Part shown: one piece after another, positions 44,412 to 52,789 of the stretch
Layout of the letters: each line of letters opens with the position of its first letter
Position numbering within the stretch: the stretch's first letter is position 1
Source of the DNA: Methylaequor sp045563055
GTDB lineage: Bacteria > Pseudomonadota > Alphaproteobacteria > Methylaequorales > Methylaequoraceae
DNA length: 64,000 nucleotides
Direction of reading: 5' to 3'
Assembly (NCBI GenBank): GCA_045563055.1
Contig: JBJKUR010000009.1
Span: 22,317 to 86,316 of the forward strand
Made by a program: the position numbers and the translations under genes
Notes under the pieces: generated by a model
Told to the model about the DNA's origin: nothing
Seen by the model: only the letters and a program-made list of their open reading frames with translations
Database searches by the model: none

Positions 44412-45368
44412 ATGTGTATCGAAGAAAATAAAAACGAGTGGATAGTCAAAGATGATTTCAACAAGGAAAGAATCGATTATTGGCTTAAAAAAAATATTCC
44501 AAATATTTCTTATCCAATATTGTGTAAATTTATTAGAAAAGGAATTGTCAGGATAAATGGAAAAAGAACAAAAAATTCTCACATATTAAATACTGGAGAT
44601 ATAGTAAAGTTTTCTAGACAAATTAATATTGATAGTCCAAAAATTATAAAGGGAAACTACGATAAAAAATTTTCAGGATTTATTCAAAGCCTTATTTTAT
44701 ATAAAAACGAAGAAATAATAGCACTTAACAAACCATCCGGTCTTGCTGTTCAAGGAGGAAGTAAGGTTAAGTTAAACTTAGACCTAATGCTGGATTCATT
44801 AAAATTTAAACTAAAAGAGAGGCCAAGGCTAGTTCATAGGTTGGATAAACAAACTTCGGGATTAATGATAATAGCAAGGACACTTAAAGCATCAAAATTT
44901 TATGCCGATCTATTTAAAAAAAGATTAATAGAGAAAAAATATTTGGCAATTGTTTCAGGAAAAATAAAAGAAAAAAATGGTAATATTACATCTCAAATAT
45001 ATATAAATGATAAAGCCTTTAATGCTTCAACTTTTTTTAAAGTTTTAGACATCAAACAAAACTTCACTTTTTTAATTTTAAAACCGATTACAGGTAGGAA
45101 ACATCAGATAAGAAATCATTTAAATAGTATCGGCAACCCTATATACGGCGAGACTAAATTTAAAAATTTTAATAATTTTAAATTAAATAATAATTTTCAC
45201 TTACATTCTTATTCTTTAAATTTTAAAGATTCATTAAATCAAAGTAAAAAAATTCTCTCTCCAATTCCCGATTATTTTTTAAATACTTTAAAGAAATATA
45301 ATTTTGATAGCACTCTTAAAGATTACAATCTTGAGTTAAATGAAATGAATAATTCTGTAAGAAATTAA
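44412..45368 (+). CDS. rluC: 23S rRNA pseudouridine synthase, RluA/RluC family
   Basis: Converts uridine to pseudouridine in 23S rRNA. The 318-residue protein has an N-terminal S4 RNA-binding domain (about residues 15-70, 'LCKFIRKGIVRINGKRTKNS') and the catalytic motif 'RPRLVHRLDKQTSGLMIIAR' with the nucleophilic aspartate, then 'KKYLAIVSG' and 'PITGRKHQIRNHLNSIGNPI'. RluC is chosen over RluD because of the S4 domain plus context; in relatives rluC precedes the ATP12 gene as here. Three bases separate it from the next gene. Confidence 0.85.
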   Translation: MCIEENKNEWIVKDDFNKERIDYWLKKNIPNISYPILCKFIRKGIVRINGKRTKNSHILNTGDIVKFSRQINIDSPKIIKGNYDKKFSGFIQSLILYKNEEIIALNKPSGLAVQGGSKVKLNLDLMLDSLKFKLKERPRLVHRLDKQTSGLMIIARTLKASKFYADLFKKRLIEKKYLAIVSGKIKEKNGNITSQIYINDKAFNASTFFKVLDIKQNFTFLILKPITGRKHQIRNHLNSIGNPIYGETKFKNFNNFKLNNNFHLHSYSLNFKDSLNQSKKILSPIPDYFLNTLKKYNFDSTLKDYNLELNEMNNSVRN

Positions 45369-45371
45369 CAA

Positions 45372-46034
45372 ATGATTGAAGTAAAGGAAATTAAAGATAA
45401 ATTTTATTTTTACAGAAAAGATAAAATAATTACTACACCTAATAACAGTATGTTAGTAGTTAAAAATAAAAATCATGCTAAAAGTATTTTAGATGCTTTA
45501 AAAAAACCAAAAAACAATAATAACTCAAGTTCAATTTTAAACCTTACTTTTTTTTCTTGTAACCTTGATGAAAAGGAAAAAATTTTGATAATAAACAAAA
45601 TTTTAGAAATTTTGAGATGTGACTCCATTCTTTATAGATGTTTTAACGATAAGAAATTATTAGATTTGATGAATAAAAACCTAAATTTTCATATTAACAA
45701 ATTCAGTAAAAAATTTAATACCAAAATCAAGTTTTTAGATACAATCTTATCAACATTTAATGAAGAAAATCATAATTTTAGGGAATTTTTAAAAAAAATT
45801 GATAAATTTCGTTTAACAGTCTTATATAAATCAGGTATGCATACAAAATCATCCATTCTTAGTTATTTTTTTATGAATGGTGAGATTGATTATAAAGCTT
45901 TGTATAAATTATCTAACCTAGAGTATATTTATCAACAAAGAGTATGGGGAAAAATAGACGAACATAAAATAATTGAGAAAGATAGTAAGATTGTATTAAA
46001 AAATCTTTCTTTTTTTTTAAACAATTTAGATTAA
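45372..46034 (+). CDS. ATP12-family F1-ATPase assembly chaperone
   Basis: A 220-residue protein resembling the ATP12 chaperone that assists assembly of F1 alpha subunits in mitochondria and Alphaproteobacteria. The N-terminal 'LTFFSCNLDEKEKILIINKI' region and a middle 'RCDSILYRCFNDKKLLDLMN' match the family layout. The C-terminal part, 'KIDKFRLTVLYKSGMHTKSS', 'FMNGEIDYKALYKLSNLEYI' and 'QQRVWGKIDEHKI', corresponds to the conserved GS..LA and E..WQ..WG.D.E blocks. It is diverged and very lysine/asparagine-rich. Position between rluC and pccB supports the call. Confidence 0.75.
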   Translation: MIEVKEIKDKFYFYRKDKIITTPNNSMLVVKNKNHAKSILDALKKPKNNNNSSSILNLTFFSCNLDEKEKILIINKILEILRCDSILYRCFNDKKLLDLMNKNLNFHINKFSKKFNTKIKFLDTILSTFNEENHNFREFLKKIDKFRLTVLYKSGMHTKSSILSYFFMNGEIDYKALYKLSNLEYIYQQRVWGKIDEHKIIEKDSKIVLKNLSFFLNNLD

Positions 46035-46069
46035 TTAGTTTATAACTAAAATATAAAAAACTAAATATT

Positions 46070-47602
46070 ATGCGTGAGATTTTAAAGAAACTTGATTTTA
46101 AAAGAAACCAAGCAGTGCTTGGTGGTGGAAAAAACAGACAGGAAAGTCAACATAAGAAAGGAAAGTTAACTTCAAGGGAGAGGATAGAAATACTTCTTGA
46201 TGAAGGTACTTTTGAAGAATGGGATATGTTTGTTGAGCATAGGTGCTCAGAGTTTGATATGGATAAGCAAAAAATACCTGGAGATGGGGTTGTAACTGGA
46301 TATGGAACAATAAATGGAAGGTTAACTTTTGTTTTTAGTCAAGATTTTACAGTTTTCGGAGGATCACTATCAGAATCTCATGCAGAAAAAATTTCAAAAA
46401 TAATGGATAAAGCTTTACAAGTTGGTGCTCCAGTGATTGGTTTGAATGATTCTGGTGGAGCAAGAATACAAGAGGGTGTTGCATCACTAGCTGGTTATGC
46501 AGAAGTTTTTCAGAGGAATGTTTTATCATCCGGAGTTATCCCACAGATTTCAGTTATTATGGGCCCTTGTGCTGGTGGAGCTGTTTATAGCCCAGCAATG
46601 ACTGATTTTATTTTCATGGTGAAAGATACATCTTATATGTTTGTAACAGGTCCTGACGTTTTAAAAACTGTAACTCATGAAGAAGTTAGTCATGAGGAGT
46701 TAGGTGGCGCTTCTACTCACACAAAAAAATCTGGTGTAGCAGACTTAGCATTTGAAAATGATGTGGAGGCCCTATTTCAACTAAGAAGATTTATGGGTTT
46801 TCTTCCTTCTTCAAATAAAGAGATGCCGCCAATGAGAAAATGTGAAGATCCTAGTGATAGACTTGAGTTATCATTGGATACATTGATTCCCGAAAATCCA
46901 AATAAACCTTATGATATGAAAGAGTTAATAACAAAAGTTGTTGATGATCGAGATTTTTTTGAAACGCAACCTGATTATGCAGCAAATATAATTACAGGTT
47001 TTGCAAGAATGTCTGGATCTCCAGTCGGAATTGTTGCCAATCAACCAATTGTATTGGCAGGATGTCTTGATAATAATTCTTCAAGAAAAGCAGCGCGATT
47101 CGTTAGATTTTGTGATTGTTTTAATATACCGATTGTAACATTTGTAGATGTACCAGGTTTCCTTCCTGGCACATCGCAAGAATATAATGGAATAATAAAG
47201 CATGGTGCAAAACTTCTATTTGCATTTGCAGAAGCCACAGTTCCTAAGATTACAATCATTACTCGCAAGGCTTATGGTGGAGCATACGATGTAATGAGTT
47301 CTAAGCACTTAAGAGGTGATGTTAATTACGCATGGCCACAAGCTGAAATTGCAGTAATGGGTCCCAAAGGTGCTGTTGAAATAATTTTTAGAGGAGAAAT
47401 AGGCGATAAAGAAAAAATTGAAAAGAAAACGAATGAATATAGAGAAAGACTTGTAAACCCATTTATAGCAGGAAGTAGAGGATTTATAGATGATGTGATC
47501 ATGCCAAATACAACTAGAAAGAGAATTTGTAGATCATTGGAGATGCTGAAAAATAAAAAACTCAATAACCCTTGGAAAAAACACGATAACATCCCACTTT
47601 AG
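46070..47602 (+). CDS. pccB: propionyl-CoA carboxylase beta chain (carboxyltransferase)
   Basis: Transfers carboxyl from biotin to propionyl-CoA to make methylmalonyl-CoA. 510 residues with tandem crotonase folds. Landmarks are 'LTSRERIEILLDEGTFEEWD', the acyl-CoA site 'GLNDSGGARIQEGVASLAGY', 'MGPCAGGAVYSPAMTDFIFM', and in the C-terminal half 'VDVPGFLPGTSQEYNGIIKH' and 'ITRKAYGGAYDVMSSKHLRG'. The aspartate in 'FVDVPGFLPGT' favours propionyl over acetyl substrates. It forms an operon with pccA (2-base gap). Confidence 0.95.
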   Translation: MREILKKLDFKRNQAVLGGGKNRQESQHKKGKLTSRERIEILLDEGTFEEWDMFVEHRCSEFDMDKQKIPGDGVVTGYGTINGRLTFVFSQDFTVFGGSLSESHAEKISKIMDKALQVGAPVIGLNDSGGARIQEGVASLAGYAEVFQRNVLSSGVIPQISVIMGPCAGGAVYSPAMTDFIFMVKDTSYMFVTGPDVLKTVTHEEVSHEELGGASTHTKKSGVADLAFENDVEALFQLRRFMGFLPSSNKEMPPMRKCEDPSDRLELSLDTLIPENPNKPYDMKELITKVVDDRDFFETQPDYAANIITGFARMSGSPVGIVANQPIVLAGCLDNNSSRKAARFVRFCDCFNIPIVTFVDVPGFLPGTSQEYNGIIKHGAKLLFAFAEATVPKITIITRKAYGGAYDVMSSKHLRGDVNYAWPQAEIAVMGPKGAVEIIFRGEIGDKEKIEKKTNEYRERLVNPFIAGSRGFIDDVIMPNTTRKRICRSLEMLKNKKLNNPWKKHDNIPL

Positions 47603-47604
47603 AT

Positions 47605-49593
47605 ATGTTTAAAAAGATTTTAGTTGCGAATAGAGGAGAGATAGCCTGCAGGATAATTAAAACTGCAAGGAAGATGGGTATAAAGACTGTGTCAATATGT
47701 TCTGACCCAGATTTGAATTCTCCCCATGTGAACCAAGCAGACGAATATGTAAATATTGGAGGTAATACTTCAACAGAAAGTTATTTAGTAATTGATAAAA
47801 TTATTTCTGCTATTAAAAAAACAAACGCAGACGCTGTTCATCCAGGATATGGTTTCCTCTCAGAAAATGTAAACTTCCGTGACGAAGTTCAAAAAGCTGG
47901 AAAGATATTTATTGGTCCACCAAGCGAAGCAATTTCATCGATGGGTGATAAGATAGAATCAAAAAAAATTGCTAAAGCTGCAGGAGTATCTGTAGTTCCA
48001 GGTGGTTTAGATATTGTTCCAAACCTTAAAGAGGCTTTGAATCAAGCAAAGATAATTGGTTACCCATTAATGGTTAAAGCTTCTGCTGGTGGAGGAGGAA
48101 AGGGAATGAGAATTGCCCGTAACGAAAATGAATTAAAAGATAACTTTAACTCAGCAATTAATGAGGCTAAATCTAGCTTTGGAGACGATAGAGTTTTCAT
48201 TGAAAAGTTTATAGAGTTTCCCAGGCATATTGAAGTACAGATTCTTGGCGATCAATTTGGAAACTTTGTTCACTTAGGAGAAAGAGAATGTACCATTCAA
48301 AGAAGACATCAAAAAGTAATAGAGGAGGCTCCAAGTATTTTCGTTGATAAAAAACTTCGAGAAAATATGGTGACTCAATCTATTCAGTTATCTAAGGCTG
48401 TTGGTTATTACTCAGCTGGAACTATCGAGTTTGTCGTGGATAAAGACAAAAATTTTTACTTTCTTGAAATGAACACAAGATTACAAGTTGAACATCCAGT
48501 AACAGAATTAATAACAGGGATTGATTTAGTCGAACAGATGATAAAGGTGGCATCGGGAGAAAAATTATCTCTTTTACAAGATCAAATAAATTTCACTGGT
48601 TCTGCAATTGAGTGTAGAATTTATGCTGAAGATTCTTCAAAAAACTTTTTACCATCAATTGGAAGACTTACTAGATACATTGAGCCCGAAGGAAAAAATA
48701 CCAGAGTTGACTCTGGAGTCGTTGAGGGATCCGAAATAAGTATGTTCTATGATCCTATGATTTCAAAGTTATGTACTTATTCAAAAAATAGAAAAGAAAC
48801 TATTTTAGAAATGATTAATGCATTAGATAAATATTTTATTGAGGGTGTTAAAACAAATAAAGATTTTCTTTCGAATATTTTACAAAAGCTTCAATTTTCA
48901 AAAGGAGATTTCTCAACATCATTTATTTCCGATAACTATCCAAGTGGATACGATCCATTTCAAACTGAAACAAGCGAGAAAACAAAATTATATGCAGTCG
49001 CGGCTTTTGTTAATTATAAATATTTACTCAGAGCAGCCTCAATTTCCAATCAACTTAAAGGGTTTAATAAAACTGTTGATAATAATTGGTGTGTAATTGA
49101 TGGTGAACAAATGCATGAGGTTTCTATTTCATTTAACAATTTTAATAAAAGTTATGATATTTATTTAAATAAAAAGTATATAAGTTTAAAAAGTAATTGG
49201 AAAATCGGATACCCACTTTTTTCAGCAATTATAGATAACAAACTACTTTACTATAGTATTAAAAGAAATGGTCCAAAATTCATTATAAATCATAAAGGTG
49301 CATTACATGACATAATTGTTTTATCAAAAAGACATTCAGATCTTAATAAAATGATGATTCCCAGGAAAAAAGAGGATAAATCAAAGTTCCTCATGGCTCC
49401 AATGCCTGGATTATTAGTGTCAATTCTTGTAAAAGAAAATCAGATTATTGAAGAAAATCAACCTCTCGCAGTAATCGAAGCTATGAAAATGGAGAATATT
49501 ATAAAGTCGGAAAAAAAGACCAAAATTAAAAAGATTAATTGTAGCGAGGGAGATAGTTTAGAGGTAGATCAAATAATCCTTGAATTTGAATAG
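47605..49593 (+). CDS. pccA: propionyl-CoA carboxylase alpha chain (biotin carboxylase and carrier)
   Basis: Biotin-charging subunit, 662 residues. The N-terminal biotin carboxylase has 'ILVANRGEIACRIIKTARKM', the ATP-grasp loop 'MVKASAGGGGKGMRIARN' and 'FLEMNTRLQVEHPVTELITG'. A PCC-type linker (about 450-590) follows. The C-terminal carrier domain (about 595-662) has 'APMPGLLVSILVKEN' and the biotinylated lysine in 'EAMKMENI'. Product methylmalonyl-CoA needs a B12-dependent mutase, not in the window but consistent with the B12 uptake unit. tRNA-Leu follows 7 bases later. Confidence 0.96.
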   Translation: MFKKILVANRGEIACRIIKTARKMGIKTVSICSDPDLNSPHVNQADEYVNIGGNTSTESYLVIDKIISAIKKTNADAVHPGYGFLSENVNFRDEVQKAGKIFIGPPSEAISSMGDKIESKKIAKAAGVSVVPGGLDIVPNLKEALNQAKIIGYPLMVKASAGGGGKGMRIARNENELKDNFNSAINEAKSSFGDDRVFIEKFIEFPRHIEVQILGDQFGNFVHLGERECTIQRRHQKVIEEAPSIFVDKKLRENMVTQSIQLSKAVGYYSAGTIEFVVDKDKNFYFLEMNTRLQVEHPVTELITGIDLVEQMIKVASGEKLSLLQDQINFTGSAIECRIYAEDSSKNFLPSIGRLTRYIEPEGKNTRVDSGVVEGSEISMFYDPMISKLCTYSKNRKETILEMINALDKYFIEGVKTNKDFLSNILQKLQFSKGDFSTSFISDNYPSGYDPFQTETSEKTKLYAVAAFVNYKYLLRAASISNQLKGFNKTVDNNWCVIDGEQMHEVSISFNNFNKSYDIYLNKKYISLKSNWKIGYPLFSAIIDNKLLYYSIKRNGPKFIINHKGALHDIIVLSKRHSDLNKMMIPRKKEDKSKFLMAPMPGLLVSILVKENQIIEENQPLAVIEAMKMENIIKSEKKTKIKKINCSEGDSLEVDQIILEFE

Positions 49594-49600
49594 AATAAGA

Positions 49601-49688
49601 GCGGTCGTGGCGGAACTGGTAGACGCGCAACGTTGAGGTCGTTGTAGGCCTAAAGCCTGTGGAAGTTCGAGTCTTCTCGACCGCACCA
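49601..49688 (+). tRNA. tRNA-Leu (GAG)
   Basis: An 88-nt class II tRNA: acceptor GCGGTCG/CGACCGC, anticodon stem CAACG/CGTTG around TTGAGGT (anticodon GAG), long variable arm, encoded ACCA. It is followed within 13 bases by an integrase homologue, the usual geometry of a tRNA-targeted element. Confidence 0.97.
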
Positions 49689-49701
49689 AAAATTTAATCC
49701 T

Positions 49702-50955
49702 ATGAAATATATTTATAAGCATGGAAATCAATATTGGTACCAACGTGCTATTCCTCAAGAAATTTCCGATGTAATCGGGAAAAAATCAATAAAAATTTGT
49801 CTTAAGACAAATAAAATACCAATAGCAATAAAAAGAGCAAAGTTACAGGCACTTGAACATAAGAAAATGTTTAAAGACATTATAGATTCAAAGAAAAAAA
49901 CTCTCTCAAAAATTTTTAAATTTAAAAAGATAAATATTAGTAAATATGACTTGGAGTTTTCAGATGATAATGAAGAGATATTGAACAAGCTATTATTTAA
50001 TAAAAGTGAACTTTTGAAACATCTTAATAAGATATCTCCTCAACAAGACAAAAGTTTTATAGATAAGATTGCAGTAGATATTAGTGATTTACCCTTAACC
50101 CTGAGTGAATCCTTAAATGAATATTTAAAAATTAAGAAAATTATGAGTAAAAAAAGGATAACGTCGATTAGGCAATCAATTAAGATAATGATAAAGCTTT
50201 GTAAAGATAAGCAAATAATAAATTATAACAAGTTAGATGCAAAAATATTTAGAGACTATTTCATAAATTTAAATAAAATATCAACTGGAAAGAGAAATCA
50301 ATCCAATATTCAAAATTTATTTTCTGAGATTTTTAATAAATATCAAATTGAAAAAGGCAATCCATTTTCTAATTTAGATTGGCCTAGATATTATTCTAAT
50401 AAGAAAATAAAAAGCTTTTCAAAAAGCGAATTAATGCAAATTAAAAAATTCTGTCTAGAAAAAAATGAACTTTCCAACTTAATTTGCGGTTTAATATTTG
50501 ATACTGGGTGTTCGTTTAATGAGATTATTGGACTAGAAAATGAAGATTTGATCTTAACCAAATATAACCCACATATTGTCATAAGAACAAATTCAATTAG
50601 AAAAATAAATAACATATACAAGAAACGGACGATACCTTTGGTTGGACTCTCACTTGAATGTTTTAAAAAACTAGAGAGATCCAAAGATAGGAAAGAGTTA
50701 CTTGGAAGTTATTTTAATAAGGATTTACAAAATCCTAAATCCTTTGAAAATTATTTAAATAACATATTAAAAACAAAAACTAATGGCAAAACATTCATTT
50801 CATTTGGTATGTCAATTATTGAAAGGTTAAAAGAGGCAGGTTGTCCTGAAAATATTATTTCGGAAATTATTGGACAGTCTAAAAAACCATCGTTCTATGA
50901 AAGTGAGTTAAATCTAGATATAAAAACTAGTTGGATGAAACAAATTATCATATAA
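49702..50955 (+). CDS. tyrosine-recombinase/integrase homologue lacking catalytic residues
   Basis: A 417-residue protein with the architecture of a DUF6538-type site-specific integrase. The N-terminal domain 'YIYKHGNQYWYQRAIPQEIS' is followed by a SAM-like core-binding domain (about residues 130-220) and a catalytic-domain fold. Aligned by eye, the catalytic positions are lost: Arg I in the usual 'TGxRxxE' is Ser ('DTGCSFNEIIGL'), the HxxRH box reads 'ISFGM', and the late GGW/GH position is 'IGQS'. The tyrosine position is disrupted ('SFYESEL'). The frame is open end to end, so it may persist as a DNA-binding protein. It sits next to tRNA-Leu. No second tRNA-Leu end was seen downstream. Confidence 0.8.
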   Translation: MKYIYKHGNQYWYQRAIPQEISDVIGKKSIKICLKTNKIPIAIKRAKLQALEHKKMFKDIIDSKKKTLSKIFKFKKINISKYDLEFSDDNEEILNKLLFNKSELLKHLNKISPQQDKSFIDKIAVDISDLPLTLSESLNEYLKIKKIMSKKRITSIRQSIKIMIKLCKDKQIINYNKLDAKIFRDYFINLNKISTGKRNQSNIQNLFSEIFNKYQIEKGNPFSNLDWPRYYSNKKIKSFSKSELMQIKKFCLEKNELSNLICGLIFDTGCSFNEIIGLENEDLILTKYNPHIVIRTNSIRKINNIYKKRTIPLVGLSLECFKKLERSKDRKELLGSYFNKDLQNPKSFENYLNNILKTKTNGKTFISFGMSIIERLKEAGCPENIISEIIGQSKKPSFYESELNLDIKTSWMKQIII

Positions 50956-51006
50956 AGGATAAAATAATAATGAAATAAATATTATGATTTTAAAGAATCA
51001 GAAAAG

Positions 51007-51222
51007 TTGCAATATTTCAAATTAAATACCATTGTTATTATTAAATTTAACTTTTGGCTCCCTTTTGGTGTTTTCATACTAATTGTTTTAACAAGATTAT
51101 GTTTTGATCCAGCCTATGCTTCCAGAAACTTTGCTAAAACGTTAACTGATATTTTGGGATACTTTATCTTTTTGACATTAGCATCAACTTACTTGATCTT
51201 AAAACTTAGTCTATCTCAGTAA
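51007..51222 (+). CDS. possible small membrane protein
   Basis: A 71-residue reading frame from a TTG start with two strongly hydrophobic segments (about residues 16-30 and 46-67) separated by a short polar loop ('FDPAYASRNFAKTLTD'). It could be a two-span membrane protein. Support is limited: no clear Shine-Dalgarno, and the 3' end overlaps the convergent lipoprotein gene by 17 bases. I do not recognise the family. Confidence 0.35.
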   Translation: MQYFKLNTIVIIKFNFWLPFGVFILIVLTRLCFDPAYASRNFAKTLTDILGYFIFLTLASTYLILKLSLSQ

Positions 51223-51628
51223 CTGTAATCTTGACTCTAGAACCGAAGAGTGTTTTATCAAATATTTGGATTGATGCAAACCTTTGATCATTTTGGTAAT
51301 TTAAAAGGCTACTCTCTGAGCTAATTTCTGAGATTTTTTTCCACCCAAACTTCGGAAGTTCATTTCTAAAAAAATCAAAAACATCAATCTGATTTTCACT
51401 TGTATCAAAAACTAGTCGTCCAGACCATCCAATTTTCCTAGATATTATTATTGAATCTTCTCTGATTAATGATGATTTAATTGGAATGGGTATATCATCA
51501 AACTGTGAAAAATTGAGTTCAAGACTTGGGTCTCCTTCTGGTCCCTTAACTGGAACAAGATCATCGCCAGCACAGGATATTAAGAAGTAAAAAGGAACAA
51601 TTAAGACTAATAAATTTTTAAAAGACAT
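51206..51628 (-). CDS. hypothetical lipoprotein
   Basis: A lipoprotein of 140 residues from ATG 51628. I prefer this start to one 11 codons upstream (51661) because 'MSFKNLLVLIVPFYFLISC' is then a textbook lipoprotein signal with lipobox LISC. The mature part starts 'AGDDLVPVKGPEGD' and has two regions that look like short beta-alpha modules ('WSGRLVFDTSENQIDVFDFF', 'LPKFGWKKISEI'). No family is recognised with confidence. It is divergent from the peroxidase gene. Confidence 0.7.
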   Translation of the reverse strand: MSFKNLLVLIVPFYFLISCAGDDLVPVKGPEGDPSLELNFSQFDDIPIPIKSSLIREDSIIISRKIGWSGRLVFDTSENQIDVFDFFRNELPKFGWKKISEISSESSLLNYQNDQRFASIQIFDKTLFGSRVKITVTEID

Positions 51629-51683
51629 ATTATATTTTATAAATATTACTTTATTTTTCAATATTTATTATTAAATTATTAAT

Positions 51684-52217
51684 ATGAGATTTATTATAAC
51701 AATACTATTACTTATGTTTTCAAACTCTTATGCAAGCGACAAAAATTTTCATGACTTCAGCATTGAATCAATATCTGGAGAAACCATTAAATTTTCTGAC
51801 TTTAAGTCTAATGTAGTTCTTTTAGTTAATACAGCTTCTAAATGTGGGTTTACTCCTCAGTATTCAGGCCTTCAGAAAATCTATGACCGTTATAAAGATG
51901 ATGGATTGGTTGTTCTTGGTATTCCAACTAATGACTTTAATCAAGAACTCTCTAAAAATAAAGATGTAAAAGATTTCTGTGAAATTCGTTATGGAGTAAA
52001 ATTTCCAATTTCCTCAATACAAAATATAAAAGGAGAAAGCGCTCATCCTGTTTATAAGTGGATTAGAGAAAATGTTTCTGTAATTGGTCAGCCAAGATGG
52101 AATTTTCATAAATATTTAATTGGAAAAGATGGCGATATAATAAATTGGTTTTCTTCGATGACTAGTCCTACTTCGGAAGGATTGGTTAATCAAATTGAGA
52201 CTGCTTTATATGATTAA
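51684..52217 (+). CDS. glutathione peroxidase-family protein, exported
   Basis: Thiol peroxidase of the GPx family, 177 residues, with an N-terminal signal peptide ('IITILLLMFSNSYAS'), so probably periplasmic. The active-site cysteine lies in 'VNTASKCGFTPQYSGLQ'. The usual FPCNQF block reads 'GIPTNDF', so the catalytic Gln is Asp, a variant I have seen described in alphaproteobacterial members. The Trp and Asn of 'RWNFHKYLIGKDG' are present. It is an ordinary Cys enzyme, not a selenoprotein. The next gene starts immediately after its stop. Confidence 0.88.
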   Translation: MRFIITILLLMFSNSYASDKNFHDFSIESISGETIKFSDFKSNVVLLVNTASKCGFTPQYSGLQKIYDRYKDDGLVVLGIPTNDFNQELSKNKDVKDFCEIRYGVKFPISSIQNIKGESAHPVYKWIRENVSVIGQPRWNFHKYLIGKDGDIINWFSSMTSPTSEGLVNQIETALYD

Positions 52218-52772
52218 ATGCTTCTAGATGCTTCAGATGTCAGTTTGCTTTTGATAGATGTTCAGGAAAAGCTTTTTAACAAAATTCACAATAATCAATC
52301 TATCCTTAAAAACATTCTTGTAATATTGGAATCATCTTCAAAGTTAGGGTTGCCAATTATTTACACAGAACAATATCCAAAAGGGCTTGGACATACAATA
52401 TTTCAGTTGCAAAATAGTTTAGAGAGATCTCAAATGTATACAAAAAAATTTGAAAAAACATCATTTTCTTGTTTTCCTTCTAAAGAAAATAAAAACAAAA
52501 ATAAATATATTAAAACTCAACAAGTGTTAGTTGCTGGTATAGAAACTCATATTTGTGTTTTACAAACTGCAATTGATTTGCAATCCTCAGGTTTCAAGGT
52601 TTTTATACTTGAAGATTGTGTTGGTTCTAGAGAAGAAAAGTCTAAGTGTCTTGCTTTAAAAAGGGCAAGATCTGCTGGCATCTCGATTGTAAATACAGAA
52701 ATGGCTTTATTTGAACTCTTAAGAGATTCAAAACACAAATATTTTAAGAACTTATCAAGTTTAATAAAATAA
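52218..52772 (+). CDS. isochorismatase-family cysteine hydrolase
   Basis: A 184-residue hydrolase. The fold is shown by 'SLLLIDVQEKLFNKI' with the catalytic aspartate, a lysine in the middle region ('KKFEKTSFSCF') and the nucleophile in 'VAGIETHICVLQTAIDLQ'. The Asp-Lys-Cys triad is therefore complete. It is close to YcaC-like members; the substrate cannot be read from sequence. It begins directly after the peroxidase stop (no gap), so it is cotranscribed. Confidence 0.88.
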   Translation: MLLDASDVSLLLIDVQEKLFNKIHNNQSILKNILVILESSSKLGLPIIYTEQYPKGLGHTIFQLQNSLERSQMYTKKFEKTSFSCFPSKENKNKNKYIKTQQVLVAGIETHICVLQTAIDLQSSGFKVFILEDCVGSREEKSKCLALKRARSAGISIVNTEMALFELLRDSKHKYFKNLSSLIK

Positions 52773-52789
52773 TATTTTATTAGTTAAAC

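Noticed and set aside
49601..50955. tRNA-Leu plus integrase as an active genomic island
   Set aside because: I found no second copy of the tRNA-Leu 3' end in the window, the downstream genes look like ordinary chromosome, and the integrase lacks catalytic residues.
51684..52217. Selenocysteine glutathione peroxidase
   Set aside because: The active-site codon is TGT (Cys); there is no in-frame TGA.
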